From assembly GCF_030287445.1 (NCBI RefSeq), contig NZ_JASVWB010000002.1, forward strand, positions 7,688,001 through 7,752,000: a stretch of 64,000 nucleotides of DNA. The letters run 5' to 3'. The notes under the pieces are model-generated. The model was not told the origin of the DNA, searched no databases, and worked only from the letters and a program-made list of their open reading frames with translations. Of this stretch, positions 25,468 through 32,622 are shown in pieces. The stretch is from Streptomyces sp. ALI-76-A. GTDB lineage: Bacteria; Actinomycetota; Actinomycetes; Streptomycetales; Streptomycetaceae. Both the position numbers and the translations under genes were made by a program. Every line of letters begins with the position of its first letter. Within the stretch, counting starts at the first letter, position 1.

Positions 25468-25902
25468 ATGACGTTCGCCGACATGGCTTCATACACGTCT
25501 GACGAGGTCAAGCACATGGAATTCATCCAGGCGGTGGTGACCCGGCTGGGAAACGGTTCCTTCCTGATCAAAGGGTGGACCATGACGGTCAGCGGGGTCT
25601 TCTTCGGAATCCTGGTGAACAACCTGAGCTGGAAACTCGCCGCGACGGGGATCATCCCCATCCTGGGATTCTGGCTGCTCGACTCCTATTACCTCAGGCA
25701 GGAGCGACTCTTTCGCGCACTCTACGACGAGGTGAGGGTGCGCGCGGCCGGAGTGGCGCCGTTCTCGATGAACGTGGGGCCCTACCTCGCCCGCGTCCCG
25801 TGGGGTCGGGTCGTCGGGTCGCGCACCATGGTCAATTTCTACGGTGTCCTCGGGGCCGTCGATGTCGCCTTCACGGTCGGAGCGGTCATCGCAGCCGCGT
25901 GA
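25468..25902 (+). CDS. Small three-TM membrane protein associated with module B
   Basis: A 144-residue membrane protein. Conserved-looking features are HMEFIQAVVTRLGNGSFLIKGW (written here only by its ends: HMEFIQ at 16-21, FLIKGW at 32-37), two close hydrophobic helices (about 37-52 and 55-72), the polar LDSYYLRQERLF stretch (71-82) and a C-terminal helix (about 121-143). I recognise this pattern from small membrane proteins found beside defence-type effectors, including TIR genes, but have no function for it. Strong ribosome binding site (AGGGAGAG), 22 nt after the previous stop. It may be a membrane anchor or a pore-forming partner; that is inference. Confidence 0.8.
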   Translation: MTFADMASYTSDEVKHMEFIQAVVTRLGNGSFLIKGWTMTVSGVFFGILVNNLSWKLAATGIIPILGFWLLDSYYLRQERLFRALYDEVRVRAAGVAPFSMNVGPYLARVPWGRVVGSRTMVNFYGVLGAVDVAFTVGAVIAAA

Positions 25903-26011
25903 TCGCCATGGTGTGTCGCACCGCAGAAGCGCGTGGCGCCGGCTTCCACCGCGCGTCGGACCTGCTGTACGGTCACGCGATGCCCGGGTTCGAGGCGCGG
26001 AGGAATCGCTC

Positions 26012-26476
26012 ATGTCGACAAGGGGACACGCGGCCGCGGGATGTCCGTTCTGCGAGATCGTCGCGGGCCGGTCACCGGCGAGAATCGTCCACGAATCCCC
26101 GCACACGCTCGCTTTCCTGCCGCTGCGTCCTGCCACGCGAGGTCACACGCTGGTGGTACCCAAACGGCACGTCACGGACCTCTGGCAGCTCGACACCTTG
26201 ACGGCCCACCCGTTGATGGAATCCGTGCTGCTGGTGGCGCAGGGCATCAGATCGGCGTTGTCACCGGAAGGGCTCAATCTCATCAACTCGGCCGGCGAGG
26301 TGGCGTCGCAGACGGTGTTCCACCTCCACATGCACCTCGTGCCGAGATGGCCGGACGACGGAATGAGACACCTGTGGCCCGAGAGCGAGAATCCGGGAGA
26401 CGAGCAGCTGGATTCCCTGACGCGCGTGCTGAGGGAAGGAATCAGCGAGGCGGGCGGCAGGGCCTCGGGCCGCTGA
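26012..26476 (+). CDS. HIT-family nucleotide hydrolase
   Basis: A 154-residue histidine triad protein. The catalytic motif is HLHMHLVPR with H104, H106 and H108; the N-terminal CPFCEIVAG is the usual start of HIT hydrolases and could bind zinc. HIT proteins cleave nucleotide phosphoramidates or dinucleoside polyphosphates such as Ap4A and AMP-lysine. ATG at 26012 is chosen because GGAGGAA precedes it. It lies 109 nt after module B on the same strand; it could be an independent housekeeping gene or a nucleotide-processing accessory. Nothing in the sequence decides this. Confidence 0.9.
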   Translation: MSTRGHAAAGCPFCEIVAGRSPARIVHESPHTLAFLPLRPATRGHTLVVPKRHVTDLWQLDTLTAHPLMESVLLVAQGIRSALSPEGLNLINSAGEVASQTVFHLHMHLVPRWPDDGMRHLWPESENPGDEQLDSLTRVLREGISEAGGRASGR

Positions 26477-26631
26477 CCGGAACCGCCCCGCCAGTGCGTG
26501 TCGCGCTGTCGCGTTCGTGGAAGCGGTTTGTCGTTCGCGGAAGAACTGGTGAGGTCGCCCGGACAGAGCCGCCGGGCGGAAAAGAGTTCGCCCAGCGTGC
26601 CCGGTACACGCCATGATCCGCACTCGTGACG

Positions 26632-27345
26632 ATGTCGAAGCAGTTCCTGGTCGGGGCAGCCGCCCGCAACAACGCCGAGTGGTGTGCGGCGATGAGCCGG
26701 TCGCACGGAGTGGCGGGCGAGTTCGGTGCGCGGGCCTGGACCGCTGCGACCCGTACGCCGCCGTACTACCCCGACGCGGTGACGCTGGTGCCGGACGCCG
26801 ACCCGGCCGCGCTGGTGGACCGGATCGACACCGGCGGGCCGGGTGCCTCCGTCAAGGACAGCTTCGCCGACCTCGATCTGAGCGGGGCCGGTTTCCGCGT
26901 CCTGTTCGAGGCGCAGTGGATCCACCGCCCGGCGGGTGCGCCCGCGCTCGTCTCCGACCTCCGCTGGGACGTGGCGGGCGACGGGGACGCGCTGCGGACC
27001 TGGGCGCTCGCCTGGGACGGCGACGGCGACGGCGACGGCGACGCTGACCTCTTCCGGCCCGAACTGCTCGCCGATCCGGCCACGTTCGTCCTCGCCGGCC
27101 GGGGCGCCGACGGTCAGGTGGTCGCCGGAGCGGTGGCGAGCCGTAGTGATCACGTGGTCGGTGTCTCCAACGTCTTCGCGCACAGCGGCGGCCCCGACGC
27201 GGCCTGGCCGGTCGTCCTCGGCGCGGTGCACCGGCTGTTCCCCACCCTGCCGGTGGTCGGCTACGAGCACGGTGACGACCTGGCGACCGCCGTCCGGCAC
27301 GGCTTCGAGCCGGTCGGTCCGCTGCGGATCTGGCTGCACGGGTAG
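26632..27345 (+). CDS. GNAT-like acetyltransferase-related protein
   Basis: A protein of about 237 residues. The N-terminus (LVGAAARNNAEWCAAMSRSHG) is the pattern of a group of actinobacterial proteins annotated as GNAT-like or hypothetical, and the C-terminal half ends in beta/alpha units (FVLAGRG, VVAGAVASR, VVGVSNVFA, LPVVGYEHGDDL) that fit a GNAT fold. The usual acetyl-CoA loop RxxGxG/A is not clear, so enzyme activity is uncertain. A Gly-Asp run lies near residue 130, from four copies of GACGGC (about 27015-27040). ATG 26632 is preferred; GTG 26626 is two codons upstream. Neither has a good ribosome binding site. Confidence 0.7.
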   Translation: MSKQFLVGAAARNNAEWCAAMSRSHGVAGEFGARAWTAATRTPPYYPDAVTLVPDADPAALVDRIDTGGPGASVKDSFADLDLSGAGFRVLFEAQWIHRPAGAPALVSDLRWDVAGDGDALRTWALAWDGDGDGDGDADLFRPELLADPATFVLAGRGADGQVVAGAVASRSDHVVGVSNVFAHSGGPDAAWPVVLGAVHRLFPTLPVVGYEHGDDLATAVRHGFEPVGPLRIWLHG

Positions 27346-27435
27346 ACCGGTCTGCGGCCTTCGGCCGGTGCGTGAACCGGCGGCCATGATCGGGCGGTTG
27401 GATCGGGTGTCCGTGGCATGAACCGGTGAAAGGCA

Positions 27436-27472
27436 GGGCGGGCCGGACACCGTAGGGGCGTTTGGCCCGCCC
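27436..27472. terminator. Hairpin between convergent genes
   Basis: GGGCGGGCC (27436-27444) and GGCCCGCCC (27464-27472) can form a 9-bp perfect stem with a 19-nt loop between the GNAT-like gene (+) and the alpha/beta hydrolase (-). A bidirectional terminator is likely. No U-run follows, as is usual in streptomycetes. Confidence 0.6.
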
Positions 27473-27487
27473 GGGCCTGTCCTGGCG

Positions 27488-28204
27488 TCAGCTCGTCGCG
27501 CGGACCACGTCGCGGATCAGCTCGGCGACCTCCTTGGGCCGGGACACCGCGACGGCGTGCGAGGCGCCCTCCAGCTCGGTGATCGTGGCGCCGGCCCGCT
27601 TGGCGCCGAAGCGCTCGACCTCCGGGTTGATCGCCTGGTCCGCCGCGGCCACGAGGGCCCAGGACGGCTTCGTCCGCCACGCGGCGGCGGTGGCGGTCTC
27701 CTCGAACGCCCCGGCGGCGAGCGGGCGTTGGGCGGCGGCCAACACCTTGGTGACGGAGGCCGGGACGTCCGCGGCGAAGATCTCCGGGTACGCCTCCGCC
27801 TTGATGGTGACCTCGACCGCGGGCTCCGCGCCCTCGACCGGGTACGTCCACTCCTTCAGGTTGCTGACGAGCGGCGAGAGCGGGAAGCGCCCCTGCAACT
27901 CGCCCAGGCTCTCGCCCTCCTCCAGGACGTACGCGGCCACGTAGACCAGACCGACCACGTTCTCCGCGGTGCCGGCCACGGTGATCAGCGCACCGCCGTA
28001 GGAGTGGCCGACCAGCACGACCGGGCCGTCGACCTGCGCCGCCACGGAGGCGATGTACGCGGCGTCCGAGGCCAGACCGCGCAGCGGGTTGGACGGCGCC
28101 AGCACGGGGATGCCGTGGCTCTGCAGCTCCGCGATGACCCCGGACCAGCTGCCGGCGTCCGCGAACGCGCCGTGCACGAGAAGGACGGTGGGAGTGGTGG
28201 ACAT
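27488..28204 (-). CDS. Alpha/beta hydrolase (esterase-like)
   Basis: A 238-residue alpha/beta hydrolase. The nucleophile elbow GHSYGG places Ser68; H216 (GASHAVAVS) is the probable catalytic histidine, and HGAF near residue 11 forms the oxyanion region. The sequence resembles the salicylate-esterase/methylesterase-like group common in actinobacteria. Substrate is unknown. The ATG at 28204 is preceded by an AGAAGGAGAA-type binding site. It lies 23 nt downstream of an HSL-type esterase on the same strand, so the two probably form an operon. Confidence 0.85.
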   Translation of the reverse strand: MSTTPTVLLVHGAFADAGSWSGVIAELQSHGIPVLAPSNPLRGLASDAAYIASVAAQVDGPVVLVGHSYGGALITVAGTAENVVGLVYVAAYVLEEGESLGELQGRFPLSPLVSNLKEWTYPVEGAEPAVEVTIKAEAYPEIFAADVPASVTKVLAAAQRPLAAGAFEETATAAAWRTKPSWALVAAADQAINPEVERFGAKRAGATITELEGASHAVAVSRPKEVAELIRDVVRATS

Positions 28205-28227
28205 GAGGGGTTCTCCTTCTGGGTGTT

Positions 28228-29199
28228 TCAGTGACCGTGCAGGGCGGTGCGCAGGGTCCCCACGGCCAGGGTGATGGCGGCTTCGGCGGCGTGGGTCTCG
28301 CGCAGGGCGTTGAGCATGACGAAGTCGTGGATGATGCCCTGGTAGCGGACGGCGGTGACGGGGACGCCGGCGGCGCGGAGCTTGTTGGCGTAGGCCTCGC
28401 CCTCGTCGCGCAGGACGTCGGCTTCGGCGGTGATGACCAGGGCCGGGGGCAGGCCGGTGAGCTGTTCGGTGGTGGCGCGCAGGGGGGAGGCGGTGATCTG
28501 GGCGCGTTCGCTCTCGTCGGTCGTGTACTGGTCCCAGAACCACTGCATGCCGTCGCGGCGCAGGAAGTAGCCGGTGGCGAACTGGTGGTAGGAGCCGGTG
28601 TCGAAGGCGGCGTCGGTGACCGGGTAGAACAGGACCTGCTGGCGGAGGGGGACGTCGCCGCGTTCCTTGGCCATCAGGGTGAGGGCGGCGCTCATGTTGC
28701 CGCCCACGGAGTCGCCGGCGACGGCCAGCCGGCTGCCGTCGAGGTCCTTGGTGGCGCCCTGGTGGACGATCCACTGGGCGACGGTGTAGTTCTGCTCGAT
28801 GGCGAGGGGGTAGCGGGCTTCGGGGGAGAGGTCGTACTCGGGGAAGACCACGGCGGCGCCGGTGCCGGTGGCGAGTTCGCGGACCAGGCGGTCGTGGGTG
28901 TGGGCGTTGCCGAAGACCCAGCCGGCGCCGTGGATGTAGAGGATCACCGGGAGGACGCCGGTGGCTCCGGCCGGGCGGACGATGCGGGTGCGGACGCTGC
29001 CGGTGGGGCCGCCGGGGACGGTGATCCATTCCTCGTCGGTGTCCGGCTTGGTGATGGCGCCGGACTGGACCTCGTCGACCGCCTTGCGGCCCTCGGCGGG
29101 CGGCAGGTCGAAGAGGTAGGGCGGATTCGCGGTCGCCGCGGCGACCGCGGCCGCCGCCGGCTCCAGGACCGGCTGAACCGGCTCAGCGACGTCGGACAT
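28228..29199 (-). CDS. Alpha/beta hydrolase fold-3 esterase (HSL family)
   Basis: A 323-residue HSL-type carboxylesterase/lipase. The oxyanion motif is HGAG (H90) instead of the more usual HGGG. The nucleophile is Ser164 in GDSVGG, with D261 in EADVLRDE and H291 in IIHDF completing the triad. No signal peptide. It is the first gene of a two-gene minus-strand unit with the other alpha/beta hydrolase. A second gene of the same family (30210-31184) lies about 1 kb away in the opposite direction and is clearly a paralogue, sharing SPLRA, LPPAL and EADVLRDEGEAY. Substrate unknown. Confidence 0.9.
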   Translation of the reverse strand: MSDVAEPVQPVLEPAAAAVAAATANPPYLFDLPPAEGRKAVDEVQSGAITKPDTDEEWITVPGGPTGSVRTRIVRPAGATGVLPVILYIHGAGWVFGNAHTHDRLVRELATGTGAAVVFPEYDLSPEARYPLAIEQNYTVAQWIVHQGATKDLDGSRLAVAGDSVGGNMSAALTLMAKERGDVPLRQQVLFYPVTDAAFDTGSYHQFATGYFLRRDGMQWFWDQYTTDESERAQITASPLRATTEQLTGLPPALVITAEADVLRDEGEAYANKLRAAGVPVTAVRYQGIIHDFVMLNALRETHAAEAAITLAVGTLRTALHGH

Positions 29200-30209
29200 G
29201 TGTGTCTCCCGGATTTTCAGGTGAGGCGCCGGTCTCTCCGGCGGGACGGCCGCGGGGCAGACACGGAGATCTGCGGGCCGTCGACCGTCACGCTAGGACC
29301 CCGGCGCCGGTGCCGGGCGACCATCAGTGCACCGGCACTGACCTCACAGCGCATGGAGACGGTCCCGGCGCCGAGGCCTTCCCGGACGGCCCGGACCTCG
29401 GAACGCTTGGAGCGCCGGACCGCCCGGACCGCTCGGACCGACCTGAGCGCCCGGACCCGCCCGGACCCGCCCGGACCCGCCCGGACCCGCCCGGACCGAC
29501 CTGAGCGCCCGGACCGCAGGCCAGCCGGATCGCTTCGAGCCCGCCGTCCCGCGCCGCCCTGAGCCCCTGGGCCACCCGCGCCGCTCAGGCCGGCCCGATC
29601 GCCCTGAGCGCCGGACTGCCTGAGCCGCCAGCACTGCCCTGACCGCCCCCACCAGCCAGATCGCCCCGAGCCCGCGCGGCCCGGGCCGCCCCGATCCGTC
29701 GGATCGCCCTGAGCGCCCGCACAGGCCGGGCCGCCAGCACGGGCCGGGCCGGCCGGACCGCCCCCAGGACCGCCCAGACCGGCCAGGTCGCCCGATCGCC
29801 CGTACGGCCCGGGTCGCCCGCACTGCCGGCCGGCCGGACCGCCCCGCAACGCCGTACCTACCTGCTCGGCCCTCGCGTGCCCCGACCACCATGGCACCGC
29901 CCTGTTGCCTGACCGCGCACGGCTCTTGCCTGGGGCCGCAGGGGCCGCCGTACCGCCGCCCACAAGCGACGGGACGCCCTCATGCTGAACCGGACGAACG
30001 CGGATGACGGGCCCGGCGGCGCGGAAGTGTGCACGCAGCGGCACAGATGAGTGCGGTGCCCCGCTTGTTTCCCGCCGACGGCCCCCTGGGGTGAGTCCCG
30101 CGTGCCGGTGGAGCCGCCACCGGCGCCGCGCGCCCTCGTGCCCCGCCGCGGGTGCGGAACCGCTCCCTCGAACGGCCTCAGTGATCCGCCCCCACGCGCA
30201 GGAGTCCCC
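29200..30209. repeat. About 1 kb of C-rich repetitive intergenic DNA
   Basis: The long gap between two divergent esterase genes. From about 29400 to 29850 the plus strand is a patchwork of short CCGGACC, CCGCC, GATCGCC and CTGAGCGCC words. It includes four exact tandem copies of CCGGACCCGC (29451-29490) and two copies of GGACCGACCTGAGCGCCCGG (about 29435 and 29493). The strand bias is strong (C-rich on plus). Reading frames are open on the minus strand only because the repeats lack stop codons; I do not call a gene. The outer parts (29200-29400 and 29850-30209) must hold the two divergent promoters. Confidence 0.75.
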
Positions 30210-31184
30210 GTGGAAGAAGACGTGCCCGCCTTCCGGGCGACGCCTGTGCTCGAGAGACGGACGCGGGACTTCGTGGCGGCCCACGCGTGGCCGGTCGCCT
30301 CGCCCGCGGACGCCGCCTCCAGGGCGGCCATGGCCGCGCTCTGGAACGGCGGCGGCCGCGACGAACCCGACGTCGAGGAGCAATGGCTGGCCCTGCCGGG
30401 CGGCGACGGCAGCCGGATCCGGGTCCGCATCCTGCGCCCGGCCGGCAGCGACGAGACCCTGCCGGTGGTGCTCTACCTGCACGGGACGGGCTGGATGCTG
30501 ACCGACGCCTACGCGCACCGGCAGCTGGTGGCGGACCTGGTCCTCGGAGCGGACGCCGCCGTGGTCGTGCCCGAGTACGACGGGCCGGAGGACGCGCGGC
30601 ACCCGGGCGCCGTGGAGCGGGCGTACACCGTCGCCCGGTGGCTCGCCCGGCACGGCGCGGAAAGCGGGCTGGACGGGACCAGGATGGCGGTGGCCGGCGT
30701 CAGCGCGGGCGCCCAGCACGCCGCCGCCCTCACCCTGGTGGCGAGGGAGCGCGGCGGGCCGCGGCTGCGGCACCAGGTGCTGATCTGCCCGGTCACCGAC
30801 GCGGCGATGGACACCCCTTCCTACCGTCGGTTCGCGGACGGGTACTTCCTGAGCCGCGCCGCGATGTGCGGCTACTGGCAGCAGTACGCGCCGGACCCGG
30901 AGACCCGCACGCAGGGCACCGTCTCCCCGCTGCGCGCGCCCGCCCTCCGCCTGCGGGGGCTGCCGCCGGCGCTGGTCCTCACCGCCGAGGCGGACGTGCT
31001 GCGCGACGAGGGCGAGGCGTACGCGGCGCGGCTGAGGGAGGCGGACGTCCCGGTCGTGTCGATCCGCTACCAGGGCACGATCCACGGCTTCGTCCTGTTC
31101 GACGCGCTCCGCGGTACGGACGCCTCCAGGGCGGCGCGCATCCAGGTGACGGACACGCTGCACGCCGCGCTGCACGCGGTCTGA
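30210..31184 (+). CDS. Alpha/beta hydrolase fold-3 esterase (HSL family), paralogue
   Basis: A 324-residue HSL-type esterase. Oxyanion motif HGTG (H91); nucleophile Ser165 in GVSAG; Asp in EADVLRDE; His in IHGF. It closely parallels the 323-residue minus-strand esterase, so the pair arose by duplication. The frame continues upstream to 30051, but the GTG at 30210 is chosen because AGGAG lies 5 nt before it and it gives the same length as the paralogue. Its differences in the nucleophile and oxyanion motifs suggest a different substrate. Confidence 0.85.
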   Translation: MEEDVPAFRATPVLERRTRDFVAAHAWPVASPADAASRAAMAALWNGGGRDEPDVEEQWLALPGGDGSRIRVRILRPAGSDETLPVVLYLHGTGWMLTDAYAHRQLVADLVLGADAAVVVPEYDGPEDARHPGAVERAYTVARWLARHGAESGLDGTRMAVAGVSAGAQHAAALTLVARERGGPRLRHQVLICPVTDAAMDTPSYRRFADGYFLSRAAMCGYWQQYAPDPETRTQGTVSPLRAPALRLRGLPPALVLTAEADVLRDEGEAYAARLREADVPVVSIRYQGTIHGFVLFDALRGTDASRAARIQVTDTLHAALHAV

Positions 31185-31212
31185 CCGGGACGCGCTGTCC
31201 GGTCGGATGGCC

Positions 31213-31232
31213 GGCCCGGGCGCGCCCGGGCC
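31213..31232. terminator. 20-bp perfect palindrome between convergent genes
   Basis: GGCCCGGGCGCGCCCGGGCC is a perfect palindrome between the esterase (+, ending 31184) and the LacI gene (-, ending 31321). As RNA it can fold into a strong hairpin in either direction, fitting a bidirectional terminator. Confidence 0.55.
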
Positions 31233-31320
31233 ATTCCGTTCAGCTGTCCCAGGTGGAGTGGCCGGGGCCGCTGAACCGTGTCGGGTGGCGGCGGCCGCGC
31301 TGATGAGTGTCCGGGCGGCG

Positions 31321-32388
31321 TCAGCGTCCCGGTGCGGGTCCGCTGCTGGCGCGGATCACCAGGTCGACCGGGACCAGCGACGCGGGTCGGGGCGGTTCGG
31401 CGGAGCCGTCGATACGGTTCAGGAGAAGGCGCAGGGACCGGGTGCCGATCTCCGCGAAGTCCGTGCGGACGGTGGTCAGGGGCGGAAGGAGGTGCGCGGC
31501 CTCGGGGATGTCGTCGTAGCCGACGACGCTGACCTCGCCGGGGACGGAACGGCCGGCCTCGTGCAGGGCGTGCAGGACGCCGAGCGCCATCTGGTCGTTG
31601 GACACGAACACCGCCGTCACGTCCGGGCGTCCGGCCAGCCGGCGGCCCAGGTCGTACCCGGAGTCGGAGCTCCAGTCGCCGACGAGCGCCTCGGGCACCT
31701 CGGCGCCGGCCGCCGCCAACGTCGACCGCCAGCCGGCCAGCCGGTGATCGGCCGAGGTCCAGCCGGTCGGCCCCGCGATGTGCCAGACGGTCGGGTGGCC
31801 GAGCGTCAGCAGATACTCGGTGGCCTTGCGGGCGCCGGCCCGTGAGTCGCCGGTGGCCAGCGGGGTGTCGGTGTCGAGGCCGTTCTCCAGCACCACCAGC
31901 GGAATGTCCAGGTGGGTGTCGGCCAGGGCCCGGCCCACCCACAGCTGCGGCGCGATGGCGATCACCCCGTCCGCGCCCTCGGCCGAGAGCCGGTCCACCG
32001 CCTCGACGACCGTGTCGTGGTCGGCGGTGTCCAGCGCGATGGAGCTCACCAGGTACCCGGCGTCCTGTGCCGCCGTGTTGATCGCCGTGAGGATCGACGC
32101 GGGCCCGTAGCGGGCGGCGTCGAAGGAGATCACTCCGAGCATCCGGGTCCGGCCGCTGGCCAGCGACCTGGCGCTGCGGCTGGGCCGGTACCCCAGTGTC
32201 CGCATGGCCACCAGGACCGCCTCGCGGGTCTCCGCGCGGACCGACGGATGGTCGTTGAGCACGCGGGAGACGGTCTGCTTGGAGACACCGGCCAGCCGGG
32301 CCACGTCGCCCATCACGGGACGCGACCCCGCGAAGTTCCGTCTGCTGCGCCACTTCGGAACGGCTCCGTCGGCGGCGCTTCGGGTCAT
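31321..32388 (-). CDS. LacI-family regulator of the beta-galactoside cluster
   Basis: A 355-residue LacI/GalR-type repressor. The helix-turn-helix is residues about 25-50 (VMGDVARLAGVSKQTVSRVL), with hinge helix PSRSARSLASGR, then a periplasmic-binding-like sensor domain (LGVISFD, VVGYDDIPEA). The frame runs upstream to 32448, but ATG 32388 is chosen because GAGGAA lies upstream. It lies downstream of two beta-galactosidase genes and an MFS transporter on the same strand, with a hairpin in between. It very likely binds the palindrome at 38258-38279 and releases it when a galactoside or galactose is present; ligand identity is inference. Confidence 0.9.
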   Translation of the reverse strand: MTRSAADGAVPKWRSRRNFAGSRPVMGDVARLAGVSKQTVSRVLNDHPSVRAETREAVLVAMRTLGYRPSRSARSLASGRTRMLGVISFDAARYGPASILTAINTAAQDAGYLVSSIALDTADHDTVVEAVDRLSAEGADGVIAIAPQLWVGRALADTHLDIPLVVLENGLDTDTPLATGDSRAGARKATEYLLTLGHPTVWHIAGPTGWTSADHRLAGWRSTLAAAGAEVPEALVGDWSSDSGYDLGRRLAGRPDVTAVFVSNDQMALGVLHALHEAGRSVPGEVSVVGYDDIPEAAHLLPPLTTVRTDFAEIGTRSLRLLLNRIDGSAEPPRPASLVPVDLVIRASSGPAPGR

Positions 32389-32564
32389 GGTGACAGTTTC
32401 CTCGGCATCATCGCGGCGGCCCTGTTCCGCCCGGCAGAACCACAGCATAGGCCGGGCCTCCGGCGGACCGCCCCGAGCCCCGGCGGACGCGGGCGTCCCG
32501 GAGCAGGCGTCCCGCCGGAGCCGAGGCGGCGGCCGGCCGGCCCCCGGCGCGCATCGTGACCGGT

Positions 32565-32595
32565 CGGCCGGGCGGGGCCCGCGACCGCCCGGCCG
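32565..32595. terminator. Hairpin between the GH35 gene and the LacI gene
   Basis: CGGCCGGGCGG (32565-32575) and CCGCCCGGCCG (32585-32595) form an 11-bp perfect stem with a 9-nt loop. It lies just after the GH35 stop on the minus strand, so it probably ends transcription of the sugar operon before the regulator gene. Confidence 0.6.
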
Positions 32596-32622
32596 CGCCC
32601 CGGCCCTCCGTCCGACAGGCGT

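Noticed and set aside
27015..27040. GACGGC hexanucleotide run as a variable repeat
   Set aside because: Only about four copies inside a coding gene; common in GC-rich genomes and no sign of regulatory use.
29217..29900. Collagen-like Gly-rich open frames on the minus strand in the repeat block
   Set aside because: They come from stop-free C-rich repeats, are open in more than one frame, have no ribosome binding site, and contain no secretion signal.
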